A stretch of DNA of 41,414 nt from Chloroflexota bacterium (GCA_024277275.1 JAJRVO010000311.1:1-41414); one strand, 5' to 3'. Shown: positions 9,401 through 24,400, numbered from the stretch's first letter. A program made the numbers and translations. Notes: generated from the sequence alone by a model not told the origin.

Positions 9401-12400
9401 CGGCATGGTATCAGTGATGCGAACATTGTCGATGTCCAGGCCGCTGCCGTTAGCCACCTCAATGGTGTAGGTAATTGGGTCGCCCTGAATGACCGGAGAG
9501 CTACTCACGGCAACCGTCTTGGTGATGGTCAAGCTGCCTGGTGACGGCCCCTGCACAGTGAAAGCGGCGCTGTCATTGCCGCTGCCGGAAGTCTGGCTGT
9601 AGTAAGCGGTGTTGGTGATAACGGCGTTGTAGGGCGCGGTTGCGTCCACAGTGGCCGGGATGACGAGGGTTACGCTCTCGCCGGCGGTGATGGTCACGGT
9701 TTGGTCCAGATTAGAGCCGGTGATGTAGGCGGGCAGGGTGTCGGTGATGCGGACGTTGGCGATGTCCAATGTGCCGTCGTTGGCTACCTCGATGGTGTAG
9801 GTGATTGGGTCGTTCTGCTGGGCCGGGTTGTTGGTTAGTTGCACGGTCTTGGTGATGGACAAATCGCCCGCCGATGGCGGCTGGATGGTGAAAGCGGCGC
9901 TGTCGTTGCCCCCGCCGGAGGGTTGGGTGTAGTAGGCGGTGTTGGTGATAATGGCGTTGTAGGGCGCGGTTGCAACCACGGCAGCATTGATGGTGAAGGT
10001 TATGCTCTCACCGGCGGTAATGGTCACCGTCTGGTCCAGGTTAGAGCCGGTGACATCGGCAGGCAGGGTGTCGGTGATGCGGATGTTGCTGATGTCCAAT
10101 GTGCCGCTGTTAGCCACCTCAATGGTGTAGGTGATCGGGTCGCCCTGAATGACTGGAGAGCTACTTACCGCTACCGTTTTGGTAATGGCCAAGTCGCCCG
10201 CCGATGGCGGCTGCACGGTGATGGAGGCGCTATCCTGTCCCGTGCCGAAAGCGTAGGAATAGTAAGCGGTGTTGGTGATGATGGCGTTGTGTGGCGCGGT
10301 TGCAGACACGGTAGCATTGATGGTGTAGGTTATCCGGTCGTTGGCGGTGATGGTTTCTGTCACGTTCAGGTTAGACCCGTTAATGTAGGTAGGCAAGGTG
10401 TCGGTGATGCGAACATTTGTGACGCTTATAACATCGCTATTGGCCACCACAATGGTGTAAGTGATTGGGTCGCCCTGTACCACCACGGCGCCGCTGATTT
10501 GTACCGTTTTGGTAATCAGCAGGACGCCCGACGGCGCTGGTTCTGTAACAAAGGAGGCGCCGGCCGAGCCGCTGCCGGAGGGTTGGGTATAGTAGGCGGT
10601 GTTGGTAATAGCCTGGCTATAAGGCGCGGATAGCGACACGATAGCCGGGATGGTGAAGATGATGCCCTCACCGGCGGTAATGGTTACGGTCCGGTCCAAA
10701 TCAGCGCCGATGACCTCGACCGGCAGGGTGTCTGTGATGCGGATATTGCTGACATCTAACCCGGCGTTGTTGGTGACAATGATGGTGTAGGTGATTGGAT
10801 CGCCCAGTTTAACCGGGGCGCTGCTCACGGCAACCGTTTTGGTGATGGTCAAATCGCCCGGTGACGGCGGCCATACAGTGAAGGAGTCGCTGTCGTTGCC
10901 GCCGCCGGAGGGTTGGGTGTAGTAGGCGGTGTTGGTGATAATGGCGTTGTAGGGCGCGACGGCAGACACGGCGGCATTGATGGTGAAGGTGATGCTTTCT
11001 CCGGCTGTAACCGTCACCGTCTTATCCAGGTCAGCGCCGCCGGTGACAAGACCGGGCAAGGTATCGGTGATGCGGACGTTGGCGATGTCCAGGCTGCCCT
11101 TGTTAGCCACCACAATGGTGTAGGTAATTGGGGCGCCCTGTTGGGCCGGGTCGTTAGTTAACTGCACCGTCTTGGTAATGGTCAAATCGCTTGGCGACAA
11201 CGGCGGCTGCACGGTAAAGGTATCGCTGTCTTGCCCGCCGCCGGAGGGTTGGGTGTAGTAGGCGGTGTTGGTGATGATAGCGTTGTAGGGCGCGGTTGCA
11301 GATACGGTAGCATTGATGGTGAAGGTGATGCTCTCGCCGGCGGTGATAGTTACCGTTTGGTCCAGATCATTACCGTCAATGTAGACCGGCAAGCTATCGG
11401 TGATGCGGATATTGCTGACATCCAGACCTGCGTTGTTAGCCACCACAATGGTGTAGGTAATTGAATCGCCTTGTTGGGCCGGGTTGTTGGTTAATTGCGC
11501 CGTTTTGGTGATGTCCAGCGTAGCCGCCGGCGGCCCTGTTATAGCAAAGGATTCGCTGTCAGTGCCATTGCTGGAGGTATGGGTGTAGTAGGCTGTATTT
11601 GTGATGATGGTGTTGTAGGGTACGCTATTCGATACGGTCGCATAAATGGTGAAGGTCACACTCTCACCGGCGGTGACGGTCACCGTCTGGTTTAGGGGAG
11701 AACCGTTGACGTAGGCAGGCAGGGTGTCGGTAATGTTGGTGTTGTCAGCGTCCAGCCCGCCGGTGTTAGCCACCACAATGGTGTAGGTAATCGGATCGCC
11801 CTGCACAGCCGGGTTGTTGGTAAGCTGCACCGTTTTGCTGATTGCCAATTTGGCCGGAGGAGTCAGCTCGATGGTGAAGGTGATGCTGCTTTGATTACCG
11901 CCGGATGTATGCGTGTAGTAAGCGGTATTGCTAATGGTAGTGGCATAGGGAGCATTGTTAGCCACGGTAGCCGGAATGGTAAAGGTGACGCTCTCTCCGG
12001 CGGTGACAGTCACCGTTTGATTCAAACCAGAGCCATCGACAAAGTTGGGGAGGGTGTCGGTAATGTTGACGTTGGCAGCGTCTACCAGGCCGCTGTTAGC
12101 TACCACAATGGTGTAAGTAATCGGGTCGCCCCGTTGAGCCGGATTGTTGGTTAGACCCACCGTCTTGGTAATTGACAGGCTAGGCGACGTAACAGATACC
12201 GGCGCCGTGTTGCTCACAATTGTCTGGCTCAGGTCATAGGTAGCGGTGATGGTCTGGTTGTAGTAGTCGCCTTCTGTAATTGGCGCGGTGGCCGTAAAGG
12301 AGACCAGGGTTACGCCCTGGCTTATGCTCCAGGTGCGACCCGGCACAACAACACTGGGATAGACCACGCTGTTAGGACTAAAGAATGAATGTAGCTGGTC

Positions 12401-15400
12401 GGTTAGGGTTACAGTGGCTATGCCGTTGCCGCTATTGGTCAGGGTGATGGTGTAGGTCACGGTTCCGCCCGGAACGACAAAGGCCGGTTGCACCGTTTTA
12501 CTGAGGGTGATGTTATTGGTTGAGGCGATGGTAGTGGTTAGCAAACCAAATGGCGCGGTAATAGCGTTGCCGGCCGTGACGCCAAAGGTATTGGTCAAAA
12601 TAGTTTGAGCCGCCAATGGGCTGGTGACTCGCACCGTGACCGTCACCTGCGCCCAATTGCCCACGGTTAGAGGATTGGTTAATTCCCATTGCAGGAGGTT
12701 GCCTGTTGGAGTAAAGTTGCCCGTGGCCGGAGGCACAAAGCCACTTGATTGATAAACTGCGTTGGCCGGCAGCACATCGCTGATAACCACACCCAACGCC
12801 GGTCCCAGAGAAGAGGCATTGTTGGTGATGGTCAGGGTGTAGGTCAGGTAATCGCCGGGCTGCACGGTGTCGACATTGGCGGTTTTGGTAATGCTCAACA
12901 CAGCCGGGGCGTCAACAGTAACCGTGACCGGCGCGCCCGCGGCGTCGGTAAAGGCGCTGCCGCCGGTAATGGTATAGACCTGGTTGACAATCTTTGTGCC
13001 GTGCGTTAGCGGTTTGCTGACGGTAACAACGTAGGTAAATGAGATAGTTCCGTTATTACTAAATACAACCGTGTCCGTAATCCATTTTACAACCGGGGTA
13101 GTCATAACCGGCGACGACCCAATTGCAGCGACAAAGTTGGTGTTCGCCGGTAGTTCATCGGTAATGGTGTAGCTGCCGGTTGTGTCTTGCTCGCCGGTGT
13201 TGGTGATGGTGATGGTGTAGGTGAGCAGACCGCCGGGTTGCACCGTATTGCCGGGCGTAACCGCTTTGCCAATTTCCCACCGGGGCGAACTGACAATTAC
13301 CACATCCTGCACCGTGGCCTGACTTCCGTTGCCGGCGGCGGTGATGACGGTAGTGTTAATTTGCCCGCTTGAGCCTGCCGGCGCGGTGTAGGTTACCACC
13401 ACGGTTTGGCTTTGGCCGGGGGTAAGCGCGATGGGATAGGTTAGCGGTTGGTCGTAGTTAATGGTCCAACCGCCCAGGCTGCTGGCGGCGTCGATAATGA
13501 AGGTGTCGGCCATGTCGCCATCATTGAGCAGGGTGTGCGTGATAACAACCATCTGGCCTTCTGCAATGATGGTCACGGTGTCGCTGTAGAATAAGACCCG
13601 TTGCACCGGCACGCGCTCATACGCGCCGATGTCATAGCCCAGACCAAGCGGGCGGGCGCTATTTTGGTGGTCAATGGTTAAACCGGCAATGGTTGTACCG
13701 GCGTCTCTGGCCGGGGATGTGCCGGCTATGTAGAGGTATGGCGGGTCCACAAATTGGGGATTAGGATCGCCCGCCACCCTATTTAACTCGCTGCCATTAA
13801 CCACGTCTGACGCGCCGTTGCCAAAGTGAAGGTTATAATCAAGATTGGGTTGTGTTCCTGCGGTTGACGCTTCAACCGCGCCGCCGCTGGCAGCCGTGTT
13901 AGTGGCAAAAATTGTATTTTGGATCGACACGTTGCCGTTGTCGGTGATGTAGATAGCGCCGCCATTAACGGCTTGATTGTCGACAAAGGTGTTGTTTTGC
14001 AGGGTGGCCGTGCCGGTGATGTAAAGCGCGCCGCCGTTGGCGGTGGCGGTGTTGCTGTAGAGCAGGCTGTTTTGTAGCAGCAGGTTGTTACCGGCGTTGT
14101 AGAGACCGGCCCCATTTGTAGCCGAACCGTTGTAAAGGCGACTGGCGCTGAGAGTCAGGTCTGCTCCTTCGTTGTAGATGTTGCCGCCGGCATTTGTCCC
14201 ACCGCCCTGTCCGGCATTGCCGTTGCGGATAAAGAGCCGGTCTATGGTGATTGAGCCGCCGGCTTGTACTTCCTCGGCAATAAAGATGCCCCGTCCCTGG
14301 CCTTGCGGGTCGATATAGGTGGTGTTGGTCAGGTGGTCAGGGGGGTCCAGATAATCGGGTGACTCGTAGCCGCCGCGCAGGGTAACGGGTTTGGTGATAA
14401 AGATGGTTTGGGTTAGGGGCAGGGTTTTATAAGTTGTGGTGACCGTGTCGGTGTAAGTACCCTGGGCAATTTTGATGACGTCGCCGGGAGCCGCCTGGTT
14501 AATGGCGTGTTGAATAGTGAGACAGGGTTTGCCTGATACGGTACAATTGTTATCGTCAAGGTCCGGTGACGGCGGGGCTAATTCATCTTCGCGCACTATG
14601 GAGTTTCTACCTCCAATAGCATTAACAAAGCGTGTCCCGGTGATGGTCCCAATAGCCGTAGTATTGGCAGCGGCTTTTTGGTTGCTGGTGCTGTTGGATT
14701 GCGCTATGGCAGATGTAACATCAATCAGACCACCGGCTATTTCTGGTCTAATGTCGACTCTAATCACAATGGCGCCGGTGTATTGTCCGCTTCCCTTTGG
14801 CTCCAGAGTAAGCTGGCCGGAAGCCGGGGTAATAATTTGGCCCGAAGCGTAGAACCCGGCCTTGGGGAAGATGGTGTAGGTATCTTGCACATTGCCGATG
14901 TTGGTGATGATGTGGGTATAAGTTATAGATTCGCCGGCCAGGGCTGCGCCGGTATTATCAGGTTCTATGACAAAATCAAAGTCTTCTATCACCCGGGTTT
15001 CGGCTGGGTCGCTGGCGCCGGCTGGTGCGGCTACTCCCGTATAATCAGCGCATTGCAATGTTTCATATTGGATGGCGGTTGAATCGACCAGGTTAGCGGC
15101 AGCGCCAATTGGCACCGACACCTTTACCTGTATGGTGGCCGTGTCTCCCGGCCCCAGGTCAAAGGTGGCTGTGTGCGGTTTGGTCGTTGTCTGGCTGACC
15201 ACATTGGTTGCGCCTTGAATGGATACAATCTCTGCCCAATTTTGGGAAGTGGTAGCAGTTATGACGATGGTTTCGGTAAAGCCGGTGCCAATCCCCCAAG
15301 AGGAACTCTCATTGGATAAATCGAACCAATTCTCACTGTCGTTTCTAAGAGAGAAGGTATAGGTTATGAAATCATTCGGGGCCAGGGTTGTTCCCAAGGG

Positions 15401-18400
15401 GGTGGGGCTATCGACAAAGGTCATGGCCCTTGCGCCTACGCCGTACTCGTCGCGCCCCATATCTTTAGCGCACATTTGGGGACGGGGGTCAAGGTTTCTG
15501 TCAACGGTAACGTGAGATGCTGTTGTGGGCACGGCGTCAATGGCCGGAGAGTTGTAATAAAGGTCGCCGGCGGTGTTTCTAAATTTGGGATCGGCCGGTG
15601 TTGGCGTATTGGTTGGAATAAACGTGGTACCGCTATACCCATTTAACCAGCTCAGGGTGTAATCTACGGGGATACTGGCTCCGGCTCCGTAAATACCACT
15701 GCCATCGCCGCCGGAGGTGTTAAAGGCCATAATACTGGCGCTAATAACCGCAGAAACGCCGCCGGCATAAACGCCGCCGCCTTGATCATCGGCGTGATTT
15801 TGGCGGATGGTGGCGTGGTAGTGGGCTGACTGGGTGTTACCAATTTGGTAGAGACCGCCCCCATCATCATTAGCCGAATTGTTGTAGAGGCCCAAATTGG
15901 TTGTGGTTAAAACACTGTTTAAATCGGCGTAAATGCCGCCGCCGTCTCCGCTGGCATCCGTGGCCTGATTATTGTTAAGCCGTTTTTGTCTTAAAACAAA
16001 GGTGGCATTGGTATTATAAACGCCGCCGCCGTGATTAGCCTGGTTGCTATCAATTGGCGCGCCGCCGCCAATATCAATGCTGCTGCCGCTGTCGTTATAC
16101 ATCCCACCGCCGTTTCCGCCGGCCGTGTTGTCGGAAATGCTGCCGTCGGTGATGGTTATATCGCTATTGGGGCCGTTATACAAACCACCGCCGTGGACAC
16201 TGGCTGTGTTGTTGTTGATAAGGCTGCCGGGAATGTTAACCACGCTGTTATCGTCGTTATACACCCCCCCACCGTTTCCTCCGGTGGCGTTGTTGCGAGA
16301 AATATTAACGCCGCATAACGTGGCTGTAATACCATTAGCATTATAGATGCCGCCGCCAACAGGGGCGGTGTTTTGGGAAACTTCGCCGCCACTCATGTTA
16401 AGGGTGTTATCTGTGCCAACGTAAATACCGCCGCCTACCAGGCTGGTGGCCCGGTTATTTGTAACTTCTACACCCTGGCTTTCGCCGGTGCTTAAGGTGG
16501 CAACAATGCCCAAGCCGTCTTCTAAGAAGATGCCGCCTCCCCAAACTGCCGAGTTAGAATATACTGTGGAGTTGATAAGATTTAGATTAGCCCGGCTTTT
16601 AATGCCGCCGCCGTTGCCGGCGGTGTTGCCGTTTTGAAGCAGTAGGTAGGAAAGGGTGGGCGCTTGGGCCGAGGCTTGAATGTCGACTACCGAGCCGTTG
16701 TTACCGCCGTCAATGGTTGTAGCAATATAGCGGACCGGGCCGATATCGGGTATATCCACTGTAAATGGCGCTGAGAAATCATTTAGCCAGGAGCCATCAA
16801 TGGTTACAAGTTTGTCGATGGTAATGTTCTCCTGGCAGGCGCCTACAGCCACCCTAATTGTTTGACTAAGCGTGGCTGTATTCAGAGCTGCCTGAACACT
16901 GCCAAAAATGGGGCCATCGGCCAGGTTGCCTGTTAAGGGGTCAGAGTCGCCGTCTGAGTCTGTCTGTACCAACTGAACCAGACAGGCGTCGTTTTCATCG
17001 GCGCCTATGTCCGGCGCGCCGTTTACCGGCCGAGGGTCGTTTTCAAAATCATGCGCTACGCCCAACCCGGCCTCAGCCCGATTAATAATGGGAGAGGTAG
17101 AGGACAGGTGAAAATCGCCGCCGGCAGCATCCACAAAGGATGGGTCTTCATTGAGACTGTTGGCTCCAACAGTGATCCCTGAAGCCTGGCTGCTTCCAGC
17201 GCCGGGCCAATAGTCGTTGTAATTATAGGTTCCGCCACTTCCGGCCTTACGGATAGCGCTGCCTATATCGGCTATGTTGGCATCGAAAATGTTGTTTTTA
17301 ATGGTGGGCGTTCCGCCACCGGAAATGTAAATGGCCCCACCTTGACCTGTGCTGGAGGCTGTCGCCGCATTTTGATAGAAGGTGTTGTGCAGGATTTCGG
17401 GGCTATCGCCGCCAATATATAGGCCCCCGCCCTGGTCCTGGGCCGTGTTGGTGTAAACCAGCGTGTTGTGCATAGTCAGGCTGCCGCTGCCCCCGGTGTA
17501 GTAGATACCGCCGCCCTGGTGGGCGCTGTTGTCATAGAAGGCGTTACCCCGGTCTATCGTCACGGTTCCGCCGGAGCCGTTATAAAGACCGCCGCCCTGA
17601 CCCGCAGAGGCAACAATGGCAGTGTTATTGTTAATTGTATTTTTTAGCAGCGACACTTGACCGCTATTATTATAAATCGCACCGCCATTAATCGCCTGAT
17701 TGCCGTTAATTGTATTCCCCGTGGTATTGCCGGTGGTATTTATCGCATCTTCGGTGTGAGTTCCCACGGATATTTGGCCGGTGTTGTTATAAATACCGCC
17801 GCCATTGCTGCCGGCGCTGTTATTAGAAAGGTTGATGTCTGTCATTGTGATTACGCCAGTGGCATTATAAATACCGCCGCCGTCGCTTGTGGCGGTATTG
17901 TTGGTGACGGTATTATTTGTCATTGTGACAACACCGCCGGCGTTGTAGAAGAAGCCGCCTTGATCGGCCTGGTTCTGGTCGAGTTCACTGTTGTTTTCCA
18001 GGGTCAAATTACCGCTATCGTTAAATATACCGCCGCCCCATCTGCCAACGGTGCTGCTGAATACAACGGTTGCCCCGTTAATCGTCATATCGCCGGTTGC
18101 ATTATAGATGGAGCCGCCGTCTGTAATAGCCTGGTTGTATCGAATCCAGCTATTATCCATAGTAAAGGTATTGCCGTTGTTAAAAAAGGCGCCGCCATAG
18201 GCTGCTGTATTATTGTAGTAATCAACGTGTGCTATAAGGCCCTGAGCGCCGTTGTGGTAAAATCCGCCGCCGGCATCACCGCCACCGGGACCGCCGCCCT
18301 GACCGGTGGCATCGCCGTTGGTTACAATAAATCTATGTATGTCAACAGTTATGCTACCGGTGACCAGGATAACCCGGCCCAGGGTTCTAGCGTTAAGGGT

Positions 18401-21400
18401 AGTGGCCGTTGAATCGAATTGACTCAGGGGTCCGCCGACCTGGGAACTGAAATCGCGTGTATAGCCGCCTTGCAGAGTCAGGTTGTGCGTAATGTGAACG
18501 GTTTGGCTGAGTGTCTTCGCGCCATCAAAATAAGTGTGGACGCCCCGACACTCTCCCCTCGTAACCAGAATTGTGTCGTCGGGCTGGCTATTATCAATAG
18601 CCCGTTGGATGTTGCCGTAAATGATTCCAGAACTCGTAACCTTCGCCCAGCAACTACGCCGTTCATCGGCGCCCATGTCAAAGTTCTGGTCGCCGGGGCG
18701 GTAGTCGTTTTCAAAGTCCTGGAAGGCCGGCATGGTTGGGTCGCCCTGATCAATAACGGGGGAGTTATCCGGGATGCGGAAAAAGGCATTTACCGGGTCT
18801 GCTGCCAGCCAAGGATCTCCAACAAGATTGGTGGCGTCAAACGTGACACTACCGCCAGAGTTGCTGCCGGACCCGGAGAAGTTGTTGTATGTTATGGTGT
18901 AGGGCGTGGTACTGAAAATAACATCGTCGGAATTATTGCGGAAGATATTATTTCGCACGTCAGGGTCGCCGGTTGTGGTGTGGAGGCCGCCGCCATCGCC
19001 GCCGGCAGAGTTTGAGTAGATGGTGTTGTGCCAGGCTGTCAGGCCGCCGGCGGCGTTGTAAATAGCCCCGCCGTCGCCGGTAGAAACCGAGTTATTACGG
19101 ATAATGTTGTTTTGCAACAGGGTAGCGCCGCCGGCGTGATAAACCGCGCCGCCACTGCTGGCAGCCTGGTTATTACGCACATCAACGGTATCTAGCGTGG
19201 TATTCCCTCCAGCGTTATAAATGGCTCCACCGGCGGTAGTAGCCGTATTAGTAAAAATGCCAAAGGGCAGGGTGTTGGTAAAGATATCCTCAAAAATATA
19301 GACGGTTCCGGCCTGGTTGTAGAGCGCGCCCCCGTTGGTGGCTGTGTTGCTGTAGACCTGGTTCTGGGTCATAGTCAAGACCCCGTTGCCGACAAAGAGC
19401 CCGCCGCCATTGCCTGCCTCAGACCCGCCGGCCGCGCCGGCATTGCCTCTTTGCAGGTGCAGGCCGGCAACGGTTACTTGAGCCGTATTGGTAATGTAAA
19501 TTACCCGGCCCAAGTCTAGCGCATCCAGGATGGTTGGATTAGCTATGGGGTCTGAGGTGGTAAAGTTATCTTTGGTATACCCGCCCCGGATAATCAGCGA
19601 TTTGGTTATAAAGACCGTTTGGCTGACGGTTTGCCAGTCGTCAAATGGATCAACGCCCTGACAAATACCGGCCACCCGGATTTCATCACCCGGATTACTT
19701 AGCCCAACGGCTACCTGAACTTTTCCGTAAGTGGGCGGCACGCCGTTGATTTGCACAAAACAGTCGGCTATTTCATCCACGCCGATATCAAAATCCTGGT
19801 TTGAAGGCCGTGGGTCCCCATCAATATCATCGGTGACGGGGCTGGCCGGGTCGCCTTCCTCTTCACCTCTGGAGCCGGAGTTGATTCTCAGGAAGTTGGG
19901 GTTAGCCGGATCGACAGAGATAAAGCTGGGTGTAGCCGAGATGTTTTTATCGGGCGCCGGGGGCGAAAAGCCACTTATATCAACACCGCCATTATCAACA
20001 ACATCGTTGTACTTAAACGTTGGCGCGGTTGCAATGCTGGTTATCCCATTCCCCGTATTGCTAACAATCATCGTGCTGTTGATGACTGGCAATGAAGTGC
20101 CGGCATCGTGGTAAATACCGTCGCCCTGGTTAGCATAAAAGGTGTTGTGACGCAGCGTCAGATAATCAGACTGGTTGTACAACCCGCCCCCATTACCGCC
20201 GGCAGTATTGCTAAATACAATGGAGTTGATCAGGGTCAGACCGGAGGAGCTACCGGCCACATTGTACAGGCCGCCACCATCGGCGCCGGCCGTATTGGTC
20301 AAAATAAGGCTGCTATCCAGGGATAATTGGCCGCTGCTATGGTTATAAAGACCACCGCCGCTGCCGGTAGTTGAGTTGCCGTTTATGGTCAAACTCTCGC
20401 CGTTTAGCGTGCCGGTATTATAAAGGCCGCCGCCGGTGGTGGCGGTGTTGCTGTACAGCGTGGTTTGGCTAATTACTAGTGAGCCGCCGGCATTATAAAA
20501 TCCGCCGCCCTGGTTGGCTGAGTTTTGCTCAAACCGGCTATCATTTTGAATGGTCAACGAACTACCGGCCACGTAAAGTCCGCCTCCGTTGCTGCCCGCG
20601 TTGTTTTGGCTAAAGGTAACTTGCCTGATAGCAGTTGATTGGTTGTCTACAATGTACAGGCCACCGCCGTCGCCGGTGGCTGTATTGCTGATAATGGTTG
20701 TTTGGCCGGTGTTGCCCAAATTGAGCATGTTGGGGGTTGCGGTGTCGTTAAAGTGGTAAATTCCACCCCCGTATGCCGCCTGATTGTTGGTGATAACGGC
20801 GCTGTTCAAAGTTAGGAAACTGTTGTAGTTGTAGATACCGCCGCCGGCATCGTTATTGCCTGGGCCTCCGCCCAGTCCTTGCGCATTGCCGTTGGTTAGG
20901 GTCAGGTTTAATAGGCTCACGCTTGGGTTGCCGCTAATGGTAGCGGTGATAACAAGCGTTCGGCCTTGCCCTCTGGCATCAAGTGCAGTGGGTACAACAC
21001 TTCCCGGATTGCCGATTGGGTCGTTAGAGAAACTGCTGTTATACCCCCCTTCCAGGGTTAGGGATTTACTAATAAAGACAGTCTGGCTAAGTACCTGCCC
21101 ATCGACCAGTCGGCTATGTACGCCTCTACATTCGCCGGAAATTTGCACAATATCACTGCCGGAGGCGGCGTCAATGGCTTCCTGTAAAACACCAAAGACG
21201 TTGCCCCCAAACCGGGGTACTCTACTCAGGTCAATTACTCTGGCCAGGCAGCCGGTCACTTCGTCGGCGCCTATGTCAACGCCCTGATTTGCCGGACGTA
21301 TGTCGTCTTCAATATCTGCTGTTAGAAAAGTGTTGGGTTCGGCTGCGTCAACAGAGGGCGAATCCAGAGTTAGGTGCAGGTCTCCGTTGGCTGCATCAAC

Positions 21401-24400
21401 AAATTCAGGATCGGATGAGATACTATTTGAACCGGCAGAGGGTAAGTTGTGGTTGGGAGAGGAAGCGGCGCTATTATTCCAGAAGTTGTTGTAGTCAATG
21501 GATGATGGCCCGCTGCTAAGGCGGTAGACTCCCCCCCCGGTGTTGGCCTGGTTAGCAACGACAATGGTATTAGAAAATACCAACGAGCCGCTGTTGTTAT
21601 CAAATACGCCGCCACCCAGGTTAGCCGCCTGGTTGCCATAGAGGGTGTCGTTGACCAGGTTTAGGGTTCCTCCATCTTTGTAAATTCCCCCACCGTTGCC
21701 GGTAGTGGCGCTGTTACCGTAGATAAAGTTGTTCCACAGGGTCAGGCTGCCGCTTGCGCTGTACAAGCCGCCGCCGGCGCCGGCCGTATTGCTGTTGACA
21801 CGTGTCTGAGAAATTATTGTGGTTCCGGCTACCTGATACAACCCGCCACCCTGGGCAGTGGCGCTGTTTTGCCAAACCGTGAGTTTTTGCCCGGTTAAAC
21901 TACCGCCAGCCTGGTAGATACCGCCGCCGGTGGTAGCGCCGGCGCTGTAAACCATACCGCCTGCCAGGGTTAAGTTGCCGCCCGCCTGGTAAATACCGCC
22001 GCCGGTGGTAGCGCCGGCGCTGTAAATTGTGCTGTTGGTCAGGATGGCGCTGCCGCTTTCCAGATAGATACCCCCGCCCAGAATAGAGACAGTATCGGTG
22101 ATACTGCTATTTTGAACGGTGGGACTACCGCTGTTTACATAAATACCGCCGCCTTTCCCGCTGCCGCCGGTGGTTGCGCTTTCGGCAATAGAGATGTTAT
22201 CCAGGGTTGGACTGCCGCTATCAATGTGAATACCACCACCCCATCGAATGGCTGTAGTGTTAGAAATGGTTATATTGGTTAGCGCCGGGTCGCCGCTCTG
22301 GATGGAGATAGCTCCTCCATCGGCGGCTGTGCTGTCTTTAATGATTAGATTTGCCAGAGTAGGGGCCGCGTTACTTTCTACATAAATACCCCCGCCGGCG
22401 CCGGCGGAGTTGTCAAAATCTTGAAGCGTAAAGTTTTCAATTAAGGGTTGGCTTGGAGGAGTAGCGATGATGTCCAGTCCGGGTCCAAAAAAACCGCCAG
22501 ACCTTTGAATAATGGTTGTAGCGGGATCAAACCCCTCAGGCGGCTCAAGAAAACTAACGGGCTGGAAGCCGCCACGCAAGTTTATATTTTGGTTGATAAG
22601 GAGAGTCCCTGTTAAAACATAAGTACCCTGAGATACTAAGACTGTATCGCCATCGGCGGCTTGACCCAGGGCGTAAAGGATGGTTTCGCAGGGTTGCCCC
22701 GAAACCCGACAGTTGTTTTCGGTATCACTACCGCCGTTAGAAACGTGCCGGTTTCCGCCGGTGGGGTTGGCAGTGGTTGTATCGGTGACGGTTTTGAAGA
22801 CGCCGAAACTGCCGTAATTAACGGAGGTAGCCGTCACGGTCATTATGTCCGTTAAACCGGCTGGGGCAGAACTGGTTACCACCACCTGAACAGATATTTG
22901 GGCGGATTCATTGTATCCCAACGTTACGGTAACAGGCGTTACCGCTTGTCCCCAATTTCGTGGCGAGCCAAAGGTGATGATAAAGGTGTCGGTTGCGCCG
23001 GTGTTGGTCAGGGTGTGGGTATAGGTTATTACCTGGTCGGGATCCCCAAAGCTGGTGTAATCGGGGGAAAATTCCAGGCCGGGGTTGCTTATGATGTCTA
23101 CCGTGCTGTCAACTCCCGCTGCGTTGCTGGTTGAGGTGGCGGTGATAAATGTTTGGTTGTAAATGCCGGACAGGTCGGTAATAGGAATTGAGACAACGAT
23201 GGTAAAGGCCGTGGGCACGCCCAGAGTTAAATCTAATGTCTGACTGGTTGGGGTAATTGTCCAGCCATGGCTGTTTGTGGCGTCAATAGTCACTGTGTCG
23301 GTTGAAGCGCCGGTATTGCCGATGTTGGTGATGGTGTGGGTAAATGTCACCAATGTGCCCTGAGCCGCCACGGTATCGGTGATGATATGCGGATTGTCTG
23401 GCGGCAGAATGTCGGCCAGGTCTATATCGACATAAAGCCGGCTTTCATCCGCACCGATGTCACGACGTCCCCCTGTGGGTTGGGGACGGGAGTCATTCTC
23501 AAAATCGGTGGCTAACGTGGAAGCCGAATCGGCGGTATTGATGAGTAGCGACGAGAGTTTCAGGTGGAAGTTGTTTGTGGCCGGATTGGTCAGACCGGGA
23601 TCGACCGAAATATCGGTAGTGCCGGTGATTGCATCACCACCGTAGTTACCGGACGCGTTGCCGTAGAAGTCATTATAATTTAGCGAATACCTGCCCCCGG
23701 TTGGGGCATAAAGGCCGCCGCCGGTGGTGGCGCTATTGGTGGCCACAATGGTGTTCTCCAGAGTTACCTGCCCCGTACCGTTGGCCGTGCCGGCGGTAAC
23801 GCCGCCGCCTTGACTGGCTGTATTATTATAGATGGTGTTGTGATCCAGGGTAACGTTGCCCCCGCCGGAGTTGTAAACCCCGCCGCCGAAAGAAGTAGCC
23901 GTATTATTGTAGATAACGTTGTTACGCAGTGTGGCGTTAACATTGAGACCCAGGTAAACGCCACCACCTGAGCCGGTGTACGAGCCGCCGGTGAGGTAAA
24001 GGTTCTCTATGACGGGGTTAATGGCGCTGGTTCCATTGATGTAGAGGACTCGCCCCCCACCTTGAGCATCCAGAATGGTTGGCCCATATTGAGGGTTGAC
24101 CCAATCGGTGGTCGTGTATCCACCGCGAACGGTTAAAGTTTTGCTAATGTAGACGGTTTGGCTAAACCCTCCGGTTGATTGAACCCCCTGGCAAAGACCG
24201 GCCACCTGAACCAGGTTGCCGGAGTTGGCTGCGTCAACCGCTTGCTGCACGTTGGTGTAAACCTGGCCGCCTTCAACGCGGGCATAGCAATCGCTGGCTG
24301 CTATATATTCATCTGCGCCACGGTCAATCAACTCCGACCCGCCAACGGCGGCATCAAAAGGCCGCCCGTCGCCCTCGTAGTCTGAGGTGATGGTTGTAGT

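Noticed and set aside
8663-12154. Plus-strand ORFs such as 9839..10633 (GLGDGQIARRWRL... repeats) and other antisense ORFs across the giant gene
   Set aside because: They are shadow frames of the repetitive minus-strand CDS; repeats mirror the 330-bp array and they show no independent domain signal.
14517-19015. Plus-strand ORFs 14517..15082, 17657..18412 and 18419..19015 as separate genes
   Set aside because: Fully antisense to the beta-helix modules; Ala/Val/Gly-rich, no RBS or family resemblance.
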